A DNA stretch of 64,000 nt, taken from an uncultured Mediterraneibacter sp. GTDB taxonomy: Bacteria > Bacillota > Clostridia > Lachnospirales > Lachnospiraceae. The stretch is taken from positions 62,001-126,000 of the forward strand of contig NZ_CALWFZ010000006.1 in assembly GCF_944377805.1 (NCBI RefSeq). The letters run 5' to 3'. This document shows positions 1 to 9,362 of this stretch, piece by piece; the first letter of the stretch is position 1, and each line of letters opens with the position of its first letter. The translations under genes and the position numbers were made by a program. A model generated the notes under the pieces. That model searched no databases. It saw only the letters and a list, made by a program, of their open reading frames with translations, and was not told the origin of the DNA.

Positions 1-97
1 TATGATAATCGACAAACACGCAAGGCTCATCCGCGGAAAGAGGATCATCGCGTCACCGGAAAAACCCGGTTATATCAAACGAGGAGATACATTATAA
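1..97 (+). CDS. C-terminal end of a probable glycogen synthesis protein GlgD (partial)
   Basis: An open frame enters from the left edge and stops at TAA 95-97. The visible tail (IDKHARLIRG...SPEKPGYIKRGDTL) resembles the end of the left-handed beta-helix in GlgD/GlgC-type nucleotidyltransferases, where clostridial GlgD ends with a 'SPE.P..I..G' pattern. GlgD is the regulatory partner of ADP-glucose pyrophosphorylase in glycogen synthesis. Only about 31 residues are visible, so the family call is tentative. It is followed at once by a strong terminator. Confidence 0.4.
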   Translation, partial: MIIDKHARLIRGKRIIASPEKPGYIKRGDTL

Positions 98-108
98 TTG
101 CGGATGTA

Positions 109-176
109 CAGAAAAAAGGGCTGCCGCATCGGTAACTTTTTAATCATCGATGCGGCGCCCCTTTTTCGTTCACATA
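109..176. terminator. bidirectional intrinsic terminator between the glgD-like gene and the hydratase
   Basis: A long stem (GGGCTGCCGCATCG against CGATGCGGCGCCC) is flanked by an A-run on the left (112-117) and a T-run on the right (172-176). It can therefore end transcription arriving from both convergent genes. Confidence 0.85.
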
Positions 177-189
177 AACGGCAGTATTT

Positions 190-2463
190 TTACATCTCTG
201 CCTTATAGTAGTTAATCAGGCATCCGTCCAGTATGATCTGTCTCTCTGCGTCGGTGAGATCGCCGAGTTTTAAGTTAATCTCTTTTAAATCATCTCCGAC
301 TACATACGCTTTGATCGTATCCGCTTTGTTCTCTACCGCTTTTCTCACATCCGGGACGAAGATATAGTCGCCGTTCTTAAACGGAAGATGTTCATGGTCC
401 GCGTCGGTCAGGAACGGAAGCATTCCCCAGTTGATCAGGTTGGAACGATAGCGCTTTGTCGCATACTCAATGGCGATATTCGCCCAGCCGCCCAGTACCT
501 TCTGACAGGAAGCCGCCTGCTCACGGGCGGAGCCGTCTCCCGGCTTCACTGCAAAGATCGTGCTGCCCACGCCGATGTTGCCTTCGCCGACTTCCGGATA
601 CGTCTTCTGGATTACGCTCATTACCGGTTTTAATTCTTCCAGAGCATCGAGCGGACATGTTCCCGCTTCAATGGCTTTCTGCGCCTTCTGTACTTCTTTC
701 GCGCGTCCCACATACGCCGGATCTTTTCTGGAGAGAGCAAACTCTGCCAGCCCCAGCGGGTTGGAACGGTAGGAGGAAGTTTCTCCTGACGGAATGAGCT
801 CGTCCGTTGTCGTAACCGGATCATGAATCTCAGATACAACTTTGACAATCAGGTTCTCCGGCAGCGCCGACATTTCCGGCCAGTCCTTGATATTCGGACC
901 GAACTGGATCTCCACATCCGGATCCGCTTCACCGTGGCTGTCAAATACACGGTTTGCATAAATATTGCTGTCAAAGTGGTATTTCTGTCCTTTGTATTCC
1001 ACATCCAGATCTGTCGCCGGGATGAGGTATCCCTTGTTAGCCGCTGTCGCTGCGATAGATCGCGCATCCATAAGAGCCACAGATGAAATCTGTCCGCTCT
1101 GGAGCTTACTTCCTTCGCGGTTCGGGAAGTTTCTCGTCGTATGACGGATTGAAAACGCATTATTGGCCGGAGTATCTCCCGCTCCGAAACAAGGTCCGCA
1201 GAACGCTGTCTTCACAACAGTTCCCGCCTCCAGCAGATCTGCTACCGCGCCGTTTTTCACAAGTTCCATATAGACTGGCATGCTGGCCGGATATGCGCTG
1301 AATGTAAATGCGTCCGAACCGATGTTATGCCCCTTAATGATGTCGGCAGCCGCGCAGATATTCTCAAATCCGCCGCCCGCGCAGCCGGCGATAATTCCCT
1401 GCTCTACATAGAGTTTTCCGTCGCGCACCTTATCCTGAAGAGAGTAGTCCACTGCTCCGTCCAGGCTTACAAGCGCTTTCTGCTCTACATCGTGGAGAAC
1501 GTCTTTTAAGTTCGCGTTCACCTCGTCGATCGTATAGACGTTGCTCGGATGGAACGGCATGGCGATCATCGGTTTGATCTCATTTAAGTTCACATACACA
1601 CATCCGTCATAATACGCGCATGCCCCCGGATTAAGCTCTTTATAGTCGCCGCTTCTGCCGTGGATCTCGTAGAATTCCTCTATCTTCTCATCGGTCGTCC
1701 AGATTGAGGACAGGCAGGTCGTCTCTGTCGTCATGACATCAACACCGATACGGAAATCAGCGCTTAACTTCTTCACGCCGGGTCCGACGAACTCCGTCAC
1801 TTTATTGTTTACATAGCCATTTTTAAATACCGCTCCAATGATAGCCAGCGCAATGTCCTGAGGACCTACTCCCCTGGCCGGCTCGCCGTCCAGATAGATT
1901 GCGATAACTCCCGGCATCTTAATGTCATATGTCTTGTTTAAGAGCTGCTTTACAAGCTCCGGTCCGCCCTCGCCCATCGCCATAGTTCCCAGCGCTCCGT
2001 AGCGGGTATGGCTGTCAGAACCGAGGATCATCTTTCCGCCGCCTGCCAGCATCTCGCGGGCATACTGATGGATGACTGCCTGATGAGGCGGAACGTAAAC
2101 TCCGCCGTACTTTTTCGCGCAGGTCAGCCCGAACATATGGTCATCCTCATTGATCGTACCGCCCACTGCGCAGAGACTGTTGTGGCAGTTCGTCAGCACA
2201 TAGGGAATCGGAAACTTCTTAAGTCCCGACGCGCGCGCCGTCTGGATAATGCCGACAAATGTGATGTCATGAGACGTCAGCTTGTCAAACCTGATCTGCA
2301 GCTGATTCATATCTTCGGAAGTGTTATGCGCTTTTAAAATATCGTATGCTATCGTATTGCGCGCCGCTTCCTCTTTTGAAAGGGGAGCCTGTACGTTCCC
2401 TGTATCTTCTACTATCTCGGTGCCGTTTAGGAGATAGACCCCGTTGTCGTATAATTTGATCAT
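190..2463 (-). CDS. aconitase-family hydratase (YbhJ-like)
   Basis: A 757-residue member of the aconitase/isopropylmalate dehydratase superfamily, which performs [4Fe-4S]-dependent hydration/dehydration of hydroxy acids. Visible marks are [10 protein letters not shown] near residue 93, [12 protein letters not shown] (aconitase 'DSHT' loop) at about 148, CAGGGFEN near 360, and [12 protein letters not shown] near 425 carrying the CxxC cluster ligands. The C-terminal swivel domain has [10 protein letters not shown], equivalent to the substrate-binding 'GSSREHAA' of aconitase. The length and the altered motifs fit the YbhJ-type hydratase branch better than classical AcnA/AcnB, so the physiological substrate is uncertain. 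The start is backed by AAAAAGGAGG just upstream. It is monocistronic, with a terminator after its stop. Confidence 0.85.
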   Translation of the reverse strand: MIKLYDNGVYLLNGTEIVEDTGNVQAPLSKEEAARNTIAYDILKAHNTSEDMNQLQIRFDKLTSHDITFVGIIQTARASGLKKFPIPYVLTNCHNSLCAVGGTINEDDHMFGLTCAKKYGGVYVPPHQAVIHQYAREMLAGGGKMILGSDSHTRYGALGTMAMGEGGPELVKQLLNKTYDIKMPGVIAIYLDGEPARGVGPQDIALAIIGAVFKNGYVNNKVTEFVGPGVKKLSADFRIGVDVMTTETTCLSSIWTTDEKIEEFYEIHGRSGDYKELNPGACAYYDGCVYVNLNEIKPMIAMPFHPSNVYTIDEVNANLKDVLHDVEQKALVSLDGAVDYSLQDKVRDGKLYVEQGIIAGCAGGGFENICAAADIIKGHNIGSDAFTFSAYPASMPVYMELVKNGAVADLLEAGTVVKTAFCGPCFGAGDTPANNAFSIRHTTRNFPNREGSKLQSGQISSVALMDARSIAATAANKGYLIPATDLDVEYKGQKYHFDSNIYANRVFDSHGEADPDVEIQFGPNIKDWPEMSALPENLIVKVVSEIHDPVTTTDELIPSGETSSYRSNPLGLAEFALSRKDPAYVGRAKEVQKAQKAIEAGTCPLDALEELKPVMSVIQKTYPEVGEGNIGVGSTIFAVKPGDGSAREQAASCQKVLGGWANIAIEYATKRYRSNLINWGMLPFLTDADHEHLPFKNGDYIFVPDVRKAVENKADTIKAYVVGDDLKEINLKLGDLTDAERQIILDGCLINYYKAEM

Positions 2464-2609
2464 GTAATCCTCCTTTTTAAATTATGCATCGTATAAGGTC
2501 AACAGAAATATTTTAGCATATTTCTGAAAAGTAGTAAATCTGCAATCCATATTCGGAATATTTAATGTGATAAGTATATCTCTCTTTTATAGTTTTCTGA
2601 TCAAACGTT

Positions 2610-3089
2610 TTATTGGATCCCAAGCGACGCAAGCTTCATCTCCTCGTCAAAGGCAAAGGTATAATGAATCTCCACATTTTCATATTCAGCCGTCACATAT
2701 GCAACCGCAGCTGTCACTCCCCGCTGCGTCACTTCCGTTGTCGTGATGTCTGTAACAGACTCAAAAGCGCCCCAGTCTTCCGATACCCTCGCTTTTGCCT
2801 CGTCCATTCTCTCCTTATTCATAATAGATTCCATATCATCGACAGACATTTCTTTCAGACCGTCAAAGTTTTCCGCGTTTATATAGTCTACGACCTGTTC
2901 AGCCATAGCCTCAACTTCTGCCGGATCAAAAATGTCGCTCTGCGAGAGTTCCCTGTTCTTGGGCATGGCAAAGTAAGTCAGTACAGCAGCCGCCACGAGC
3001 ACTACGACTGTTATAATAATATTTCGTTTCCGTTTCTTCTCCTCCTCTGTCTGAGCCGGCTGAAATAACAAGTGCTTTTTCGTCTTCAT
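2610..3089 (-). CDS. membrane-anchored DUF3887-type protein
   Basis: A 159-residue protein with a basic N-terminus (EEEKKRKRN), one membrane segment at about residues 23-43 and an extracellular alpha+beta domain. The domain has the 'QVVDYINAENFDGLKEMSVDDM' look of DUF3887, a small NTF2-like fold often exported or membrane-bound in Firmicutes. No catalytic residues are recognisable and the function is unknown. It lies between the hydratase and the AraC regulator on the same strand, with 81 bp to the AraC stop. Confidence 0.65.
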   Translation of the reverse strand: MKTKKHLLFQPAQTEEEKKRKRNIIITVVVLVAAAVLTYFAMPKNRELSQSDIFDPAEVEAMAEQVVDYINAENFDGLKEMSVDDMESIMNKERMDEAKARVSEDWGAFESVTDITTTEVTQRGVTAAVAYVTAEYENVEIHYTFAFDEEMKLASLGIQ

Positions 3090-3170
3090 CGCATATATCC
3101 ACCTTTTAATTTAATGAGTCAGAATGTATCCTTTCATTCTTTCTGCTATTTTAACATATTTTGGGAAATA

Positions 3171-4187
3171 TTAAAGAATCTTTTTTTCCCGTTTTCTGTA
3201 TTGCAGCGGAGTACAGCTGTATGTCTTCCGGAAGCGGTAGATAAAGTTCGAGACATAAGTGTATCCGGTTTCCTGCGCGATCTCCTCTATGGATTTGTCA
3301 GTCGTACACAATAAGGTGGCAGCGAAAGCCATTTTCAGGGAAGTCGTATATTCCGCTATGGTCATATGGTAGTAATAACGAAAGCCCGCCTTTAATTTCT
3401 GAGAATTAATCAGAAGCCGCCGGCTTAACGCCTGGATGGTCGGCGGATTGGCAAATTCCGCAGTCAGTATTTCATGAGCCTTTTGTATTGTCTTATGATC
3501 TTCGGCATTAAATACGATTCTCCGTTTTCCTCCCAGAGCAGTGTAGCCATAATCTACCTGTCTTGAGAACGCGTTCTGTCCGTCGTGTCTTCCACTCTCC
3601 AGTATAATACCCATGCATTCCAGTACGGCGGCTTCCAGGCAATACGGATTCAGCGTATCCTCCCTGTCCATGTTGATCAGTTTATGGAACAGAGGGTAAA
3701 TCCCGGCTGGCAGATAATAATAGGTATGGTTCTCTATAAAATAGTCTCGTATATCCGGAATCCGGGGAAACTGTTTCTTCAGCTGTTCCAGAAACGCGGG
3801 ATAGACCGTGAACTCAGCCCCCTGAAAGTGCTGGCCCTTTTTCCAGCTCTGCTGTCCTTTAATATTATTTTCCAGGACAAGGAAAGAAGATGGCATAAAG
3901 GACGATACAGGCTGTGTTCCTATCCGGAAACGGGTCGTTCCGTCATTTACAATCCCGAATCTTAAAAGCTGCATCGGGTTGTGAAACTGTTTTGTAAAGG
4001 GGTGTGTAATCGTATAGTCGGCAATGCCGAAATCATAGAGTCCTTCTCTCTGATACAGGCGCAGCGATCCCGACTGCGATGAATCCGGATTGCGGTATAG
4101 GGTATAATTCTTTTCTACAGTTCCCTGAAATCCCAGTTCATCCAGAATGCTTTGGCGAAATTTAAGCGGATCAGATACATATTTCAT
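3171..4187 (-). CDS. AraC-family transcriptional regulator of the iron-uptake operon
   Basis: A 338-residue protein with an N-terminal sensing region of about 220 residues and a C-terminal AraC double helix-turn-helix at about 230-335 (AHEILTAEFANPPTIQALSR..., then SIEEIAQETGYTYVSNFIYRF). It is transcribed divergently from the siderophore-type ABC operon with 193 bp between starts. This is the usual arrangement for AraC activators such as YbtA/PchR that bind a siderophore and switch on its uptake genes. That role is inferred from position and is not visible in the sequence. A direct ligand cannot be named. Confidence 0.85.
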   Translation of the reverse strand: MKYVSDPLKFRQSILDELGFQGTVEKNYTLYRNPDSSQSGSLRLYQREGLYDFGIADYTITHPFTKQFHNPMQLLRFGIVNDGTTRFRIGTQPVSSFMPSSFLVLENNIKGQQSWKKGQHFQGAEFTVYPAFLEQLKKQFPRIPDIRDYFIENHTYYYLPAGIYPLFHKLINMDREDTLNPYCLEAAVLECMGIILESGRHDGQNAFSRQVDYGYTALGGKRRIVFNAEDHKTIQKAHEILTAEFANPPTIQALSRRLLINSQKLKAGFRYYYHMTIAEYTTSLKMAFAATLLCTTDKSIEEIAQETGYTYVSNFIYRFRKTYSCTPLQYRKREKKIL

Positions 4188-4294
4188 AAGCTAATCTCCC
4201 AAACTAAACTGTGCGGACTGTCTACTATTGTAATATCTTTTTCTTTAGAAAACAATGAGTAAAGATGATAAAATATTGAAATAGGATATTGCTA

Positions 4295-4349
4295 TTGCCA
4301 GAAAAGATACCTGTCGCTATAATGTGTATCTGGGTTAGTCAAAACTAAC
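4295..4349 (+). promoter_or_regulatory. promoter and iron-box-like operator of the siderophore uptake operon
   Basis: TTGCCA at 4295-4300, a 17-bp spacer and TATAAT at 4318-4323 form a near-consensus sigma-A promoter. From +5 to +20 lies a perfect inverted repeat, GTTAGT-CAAA-ACTAAC (4334-4349). Its position would block transcription, and its TTAG/CTAA half-sites recall DtxR/IdeR-type iron boxes. Which repressor binds it is inferred. Confidence 0.7.
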
Positions 4350-4380
4350 AATTTTAAAATATACAATACAGGAGGGAACT

Positions 4381-5337
4381 ATGAAAAAACGATTGTTAAC
4401 TTTTTTAGCGGCTTCAGCACTTGCTGTCAGCATGCTTTCAGGATGCCGCAATTCAGAGAATGACACGGCTGACGCGGGGAATGCTGCCGCAGATGCGGAA
4501 ACGATTACAGTAACCGACGCCAGGGGAGAGGTGGAAATCCCTGCAGATCCGCAGAGGATCGTGGATCTGAGCGGAAACAGCGACATACTGAGTATACTTG
4601 GCTATTCTGTCGTTGGAACGGCCAATTCAGACGCCTACGACTATACGAAGTTTCCGTCCTATCTGGAGGATACGCTGAAAGGCGCGACAATTCTCGGCTA
4701 CAGGATGCAGGATACAATGGATATTGAGGGCATTTTAGAGCTGGATCCTGACCTTATTATTATCTCCAGTGTCCAGGAGAAAATGTACGATCAGCTTCAG
4801 GAGGTGGCTCCAACAATCATGGTGGAACTTGCCCAGATCAACTGGAAAGATGACATCCACACATTCGCGGAAATTCTCAACAAGACAGACGCCGCTGATG
4901 AATGGCTTGCCGACTATGAGAAAAAAGCGGCGGAAACCGGCGCCCAGATTAGGGAGACATACGGTGAGAATACGACATATCTGGCCCTTCTTGCAAGCGG
5001 CGGACAGTTATATGTGTTTGACGCAGCAGGCATCGGCAGCGCCATGTATGAGGACATGGGGCTGGCAAAGCCGAACAACATGCCGGAACAGGACAATATC
5101 AGCCTTCCCGTCATAAATTATGAAGGGCTTGCTGATCTTGATCCCGATTATCTGTTCGTAGTCGGAACAGATACAGATATGGAAAGCCTCAGACAAAACA
5201 GTGTATACAACAGCATGCGGGCAGTTGCGGACGGAAACGTAATCGAACTTCCGTCAAGCCCCTACTTCAATATGGGATACAGCTGTATCGGAAGAGACGT
5301 TTTTCTTGATGAGTTCGCATCACTGATGGAGAAATAA
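4381..5337 (+). CDS. siderophore/iron ABC transporter substrate-binding lipoprotein
   Basis: A 318-residue class III periplasmic-binding-type protein (PF01497). The signal peptide ends in lipobox MLSGC with the lipidated Cys at residue 22. The mature part begins TITVTDARGEVEIPADPQRIVDLSG, typical of FepB/FhuD/BtuF-like proteins, and has the central LDPDLIIISS helix-strand element. It should sit on the outer face of the membrane and hand a ferric siderophore (or heme/corrinoid) to the adjacent permeases. ORF spacing to the permease is 2 bp, showing one operon. The start has AGGAGG seven bases upstream. The ligand is not predictable here; the divergent AraC gene favours a siderophore. Confidence 0.9.
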   Translation: MKKRLLTFLAASALAVSMLSGCRNSENDTADAGNAAADAETITVTDARGEVEIPADPQRIVDLSGNSDILSILGYSVVGTANSDAYDYTKFPSYLEDTLKGATILGYRMQDTMDIEGILELDPDLIIISSVQEKMYDQLQEVAPTIMVELAQINWKDDIHTFAEILNKTDAADEWLADYEKKAAETGAQIRETYGENTTYLALLASGGQLYVFDAAGIGSAMYEDMGLAKPNNMPEQDNISLPVINYEGLADLDPDYLFVVGTDTDMESLRQNSVYNSMRAVADGNVIELPSSPYFNMGYSCIGRDVFLDEFASLMEK

Positions 5338-5339
5338 TT

Positions 5340-6323
5340 ATGAAACGCAAAACCATATTTTTGACAGCAGCCGGCGCGCTGCTGTTATTTATGGGAATGA
5401 TACTGTCCGTTCACATCGGCTCCAAGAACATTCCCGTCCGGGAAATATATGAGGCACTCTTAGGGAAACGCGATTCGATCAATGCCCAGCTGGTCATCGA
5501 TGTCAGGCTTCCCCGCATGCTGTGCGCGGTACTGACAGGCGGAATGCTTGCTCTTACGGGAACTATGATGCAGGGAGTTCTTCGCAATCCCATCGCCGAG
5601 CCTTCGGTTATGGGGGTAACGCAGGGCGCTACGCTCGCAGTTGCGGTCTCCGCAGTCACACCGGTGATCAGCGGTATGTACGGAGGGTTTTTCATGGCTC
5701 TCCTGGGCGCGTTTATAAGCGGCGTCCTCATCCTGCTGTTTACGATGCACCGGGCCGGCAATCAGAGCATCTCCCGCATCCTGCTGGCAGGCACCGCGCT
5801 GAGCACCTTTTTCCTCTCTCTTGCGTCTGTTGTGGCGCTTCTGGGAAACCGCTCCCAGGAGCTGGCGTTCTGGGTTGCCGGCGGACTGAGACAGGCGGGA
5901 TGGATGCAGGTGATCTTTCTTCTGGCCATCGGCGGAATATTCTCGGTCCTCTCTCTGATGCTTTCGGGAAAAATCAATCTGATCAGCCTTGGAGACGAAG
6001 CCGCATCCGGACTCGGGGTATCTCCGGAGAAAGTGAAACTGCGCACGGTTCTTTATCTTATTCCGATCTGCGGCGTGTGTGTCGCCGCGGCCGGAAATAT
6101 CGGATTTATCGGACTTTTTGTTCCTCATATTATGAGAAAGCTTGTGGGAAATGACTATCGGGTCCTTATGCCGCTGTCGTTTCTGTACGGCAGCATAATC
6201 CTCGTGGCGGCGGATATTGCCGCCCGGACTGTATCGGCGCCTTACGAACTTCCTGTAGGTCTGTTTACAGCGTGCATTGGAGTACCTGTGTTTCTTATAC
6301 TTGTGAGAAAGGAGAAGAAGTAA
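5340..6323 (+). CDS. FecCD-type iron-siderophore ABC permease, first subunit
   Basis: A 327-residue polytopic protein with about nine to ten membrane segments, of the BtuC/FecCD family. The conserved DVRLPRMLCAVLTGGMLALTG and RNPIAEPSVMGVTQGA blocks are present, as is the GFIGLFVPHIMRKLVG loop that contacts the ATPase. It forms the heterodimeric channel with the next gene, which it abuts by one base. Length and motifs are complete. Confidence 0.93.
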   Translation: MKRKTIFLTAAGALLLFMGMILSVHIGSKNIPVREIYEALLGKRDSINAQLVIDVRLPRMLCAVLTGGMLALTGTMMQGVLRNPIAEPSVMGVTQGATLAVAVSAVTPVISGMYGGFFMALLGAFISGVLILLFTMHRAGNQSISRILLAGTALSTFFLSLASVVALLGNRSQELAFWVAGGLRQAGWMQVIFLLAIGGIFSVLSLMLSGKINLISLGDEAASGLGVSPEKVKLRTVLYLIPICGVCVAAAGNIGFIGLFVPHIMRKLVGNDYRVLMPLSFLYGSIILVAADIAARTVSAPYELPVGLFTACIGVPVFLILVRKEKK

Positions 6324-6324
6324 T

Positions 6325-7332
6325 ATGAAAGACCGCAGATATATAATCGCCTGCGCCTGCTGTGTTATTCTTCTGCTGATTTCTGTTACAGTCGCCTTAA
6401 TGGCAGGCAGCTATCAGATGTCGCCGTCAGACATTTTAAAAACCCTTTCAGGACAGGGGGATAAGCTTCAGGAGTTCACGATTTATGACGTCCGTCTTCC
6501 AAGAATAGTCCTGGCGGTCATCGTGGCGTCTGCTCTGGCTGTATCAGGCGGAATTTTGCAGGGAATCACAAGGAACCCGCTGGCGGAGCCGGGAATCACC
6601 GGAATTAACGCTGGAGCCGCCCTGTTCGTCGTGCTCTGGATCTCAAGCGGAACAAGCGCATATTATTCCACCCTTTCAGTATCAACTGTAGTGCTGATGC
6701 CTGTGATCGCCATCGCCGGCTCCATGATCTCGGTTCTCTTTATTTATCTGTTCTCATATAAAACGGGCGTGCGTCCTGTCAGATTTATCCTGACCGGAAT
6801 CGGAATCAACGCGGGCATTTCGGCAGTAATAACTTTTTATCAGCTCAATATGTCCAAAGGCGATTATAACCAGGTTCTCACATGGACAAACGGAAGTCTC
6901 TGGGGAAGCAGCTGGAACTATATACTGCTTACCTTTCCCGTTATAGCCCTTCTCATCTTCATAACTGTCGCAAGGAGCCGAACGCTGGATGTAATGGGGC
7001 TTGGCGAAGAACTGGCCTGCGGCGCGGGCGTTTCCGTACAGAAAGAAATGCTCTTCTTCCTGTTTCTGTCAGCTCTCCTTGCGGCCGTTGCCACATCAGT
7101 GGCCGGGAATATCGCCTTTCTCGGACTTTTGGGTCCGCAGACGGCAAGGCGGCTCTCTGGTCCCCGGCATGCAAAGATGCTGCCGCTGGCCGCGGGGATC
7201 AGTTCCGTCATACTGGTGCTGGCAGATACGGCGGCGAGAAACCTGTTTTCTCCGATTGAAATACCGGTGGGAATCATCGTGTCGATACTGGGTGTACCGT
7301 ATTTTGTATATTTGATGTTAAAGAGCAGATAG
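6325..7332 (+). CDS. FecCD-type iron-siderophore ABC permease, second subunit
   Basis: A 335-residue paralogue of the preceding permease with the same blocks (DVRLPRIVLAVIVASALAVSG, RNPLAEPGITGINAGA, AFLGLLGPQTARRLSG) and about ten membrane segments. Two different permease genes in tandem are usual for Fec/Fep systems and indicate a heterodimer. It is followed after 13 bp by the ATPase gene. Confidence 0.93.
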   Translation: MKDRRYIIACACCVILLLISVTVALMAGSYQMSPSDILKTLSGQGDKLQEFTIYDVRLPRIVLAVIVASALAVSGGILQGITRNPLAEPGITGINAGAALFVVLWISSGTSAYYSTLSVSTVVLMPVIAIAGSMISVLFIYLFSYKTGVRPVRFILTGIGINAGISAVITFYQLNMSKGDYNQVLTWTNGSLWGSSWNYILLTFPVIALLIFITVARSRTLDVMGLGEELACGAGVSVQKEMLFFLFLSALLAAVATSVAGNIAFLGLLGPQTARRLSGPRHAKMLPLAAGISSVILVLADTAARNLFSPIEIPVGIIVSILGVPYFVYLMLKSR

Positions 7333-7345
7333 GAGGATCTTGGTT

Positions 7346-8146
7346 ATGGGAATAGTGATAAATAATCTGGAAGCTGCTTACGAGGACAGGATAGTAATCC
7401 CCTGCGCCAGTCTGAGCTTCCCGGAAGGGAAAATTACAATGATGATCGGCCCCAACGGCTGCGGCAAATCCACACTGCTGAAATCCGTTGCCGGTATACT
7501 TCCCGCAAAAAAGGGAGAGATTCTTCTTGATGGAGAAAATATCAGGAAAATCCACAGGAAAGCACTTGCGAAAAAGGTCGCGGTTCTTCCCCAGTCTCCC
7601 ATCGTACCCGAAGGCATTTCTGTCAGAGACCTGGTGGCCTACGGAAGATTTCCTTATCAGAAGCCCTTATCCGGTTTGAAAAAGGAAGATCATAAGATCA
7701 TAGAGTGGGCTATGGAAAAGACAGGTGTTTCCGAACTTGCAGATCGGAAAGTGGAAGAGCTATCGGGAGGTCAGCGCCAGCGCGTGTGGATCTCTCTCTC
7801 GCTCGCGCAGAAAACCGGCATACTGATTCTGGACGAGCCCACCACTTACCTGGATATCGCTCACCAGATGGAGATACTGGAACTTCTGCGCAGACTGAAC
7901 AGGGACGAAAAGACAACGATCATCATGGTCATTCATGAACTGAATCACGCCGCAAAATATGCGGATCACATTATCGGGATGAGAGATGGGCAGATTATCT
8001 TCGAGGGCGAACCGGCCGGGGTCATCAATCAGGAAAATCTACGGAACCTCTATCAGATAGAGGCCGTGCTGATGCATAATAAAGAGAAAGGTTATCCAGT
8101 TTGTGTGGATTATTCACTGGCATATGAAAAAGAACCGGAATTTTAA
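7346..8146 (+). CDS. iron-siderophore ABC transporter ATPase (FepC/FecE-like)
   Basis: A 266-residue ATP-binding subunit that energises uptake through the two permeases. It has Walker A GPNGCGKST, ABC signature LSGGQRQRVWIS, Walker B ILILDEPTTYLD and the switch His in MVIHELNHA. A TTG at 7340 would extend it by two residues but sits only 3 bp after AGGAGG (7331-7336). ATG 7346, 9 bp downstream of that site, is the better start. Its 3' end overlaps the MFS gene by 23 bp. Confidence 0.92.
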   Translation: MGIVINNLEAAYEDRIVIPCASLSFPEGKITMMIGPNGCGKSTLLKSVAGILPAKKGEILLDGENIRKIHRKALAKKVAVLPQSPIVPEGISVRDLVAYGRFPYQKPLSGLKKEDHKIIEWAMEKTGVSELADRKVEELSGGQRQRVWISLSLAQKTGILILDEPTTYLDIAHQMEILELLRRLNRDEKTTIIMVIHELNHAAKYADHIIGMRDGQIIFEGEPAGVINQENLRNLYQIEAVLMHNKEKGYPVCVDYSLAYEKEPEF

Positions 8147-9359
8147 TATTGTGCTCGCCGGTCAGGTGATCAGCCTGTTCGGAAGTTCCATACAGAGATT
8201 CTGCCTTTCGCTGTACCTTCTGGAGCTGACCGGAAGCACGGCTGTATATGGGAACATTCTCGCCCTGTCAGTCCTCCCGTATATCTTTCTGGCGCCGGCA
8301 GCAGGAATGGCCGCCGATGTCTACAGCCGCAAAAAAATCATGATTGTGCTTGACGTACTGGCCGGAGGTCTGCTTCTCATTTACAGCGTCTGTTTCTTTA
8401 CGGGAATTGACTCAGCCTGGCTGGCGGCAGCGGTAATGATCATTCTTTCGGGAATATCGACTTTTTATAACCCCGCGGTCACTGCCTGTCTGCCTCAGAT
8501 TGTAGAAGCAGACCGGCTGAGGTACGCAAACAGCTGTATCAGTCAGGTCAGCGCATGGTCGAACATTCTTGGGCCGGTTCTGGCGGGAGTTCTCTATGGC
8601 TTCCTGGACATACGCCATATTGTGCTGATAAACGCGCTCAGTTTTCTTTTTTCCGCAGGACTTGAGGGATTCATTCACATGCCTCATATCTCCCTCAGAG
8701 ACCGGGCAGAGTTCAGGCTGTCTGTTTCATTTTCCCATATGGGAAATACATGGATCGGACTAAAGAATCAATATTCTGTTGTTAGAAATATTATTATTTC
8801 CTATGGAATGTATAATATATGCATTGTACCTGTCAACGGAATCCTGTTTCCGGCTGTGATCAATCTGGAACTGAATCTTCCTTCACAGGTGTTTGGTATA
8901 ATTGAAGGAATGCTCATGTGCGGCATGCTTCTGAGCAGCATCCTTGTCGCCTGGAAATCAGGCTGGTTTTCCATACGCAGAATTTATCTCTGGAATCTTC
9001 CTATGCCCGCGGTTCTCCTGATCATGGGGATCACGCTGAGAACCGGCGCGGATCCCGTAATAAAAGCGGCGGTAATGGGAGTAGGCGGGCTGGTTATCAT
9101 GTTTTGTCTCGGAGTCGGTAATATTGTAACTCTTACATATACGCAGAGCACCGTTCCCTCCCACATGCTGGGAAGTGTAAGCGCCCTGTCTACCGCGGTT
9201 GCAACCGCAACGGTACCAGTGGGGCAGGTTTCTTTCGGTTACATTATGGAGAGTGGGATTTCATCGTACGCTCTGCTTATTCTGGCAGCCGTGGCAGCCA
9301 CGGCGGTGTGCTGGTTTATACGGCGGAATTTTTCGCCGCGGCTGCCTGCCGCCGACTAG
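8124..9359 (+). CDS. MFS transporter linked to iron uptake
   Basis: About 411 residues with 12 predicted membrane segments and the MFS loop 2-3 motif GMAADVYSRKKIMI. It belongs to the MFS_3 (enterobactin-exporter/EntS, tetracycline-like) group. It overlaps the 3' end of the ATPase gene, so it is the last gene of the iron operon. A plausible role is export of a siderophore or release of an uptake product across the membrane, inferred only from context. A GTG at 8103 would add seven residues; neither start has a clear ribosome site. The gene nearly abuts the convergent glucosidase with no visible terminator between them. Confidence 0.85.
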   Translation: MKKNRNFNIVLAGQVISLFGSSIQRFCLSLYLLELTGSTAVYGNILALSVLPYIFLAPAAGMAADVYSRKKIMIVLDVLAGGLLLIYSVCFFTGIDSAWLAAAVMIILSGISTFYNPAVTACLPQIVEADRLRYANSCISQVSAWSNILGPVLAGVLYGFLDIRHIVLINALSFLFSAGLEGFIHMPHISLRDRAEFRLSVSFSHMGNTWIGLKNQYSVVRNIIISYGMYNICIVPVNGILFPAVINLELNLPSQVFGIIEGMLMCGMLLSSILVAWKSGWFSIRRIYLWNLPMPAVLLIMGITLRTGADPVIKAAVMGVGGLVIMFCLGVGNIVTLTYTQSTVPSHMLGSVSALSTAVATATVPVGQVSFGYIMESGISSYALLILAAVAATAVCWFIRRNFSPRLPAAD

Positions 9360-9362
9360 ACT

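Noticed and set aside
388-1509. Several plus-strand open frames of 60-113 codons across the hydratase gene
   Set aside because: They lie antisense to a fully motif-supported 757-residue gene, have no ribosome sites and no family resemblance.
5460-6128. Frames opposite and within the first FecCD permease (222 and 210 codons)
   Set aside because: Composition is that of out-of-frame GC-richer coding DNA; the permease frame has all family motifs.
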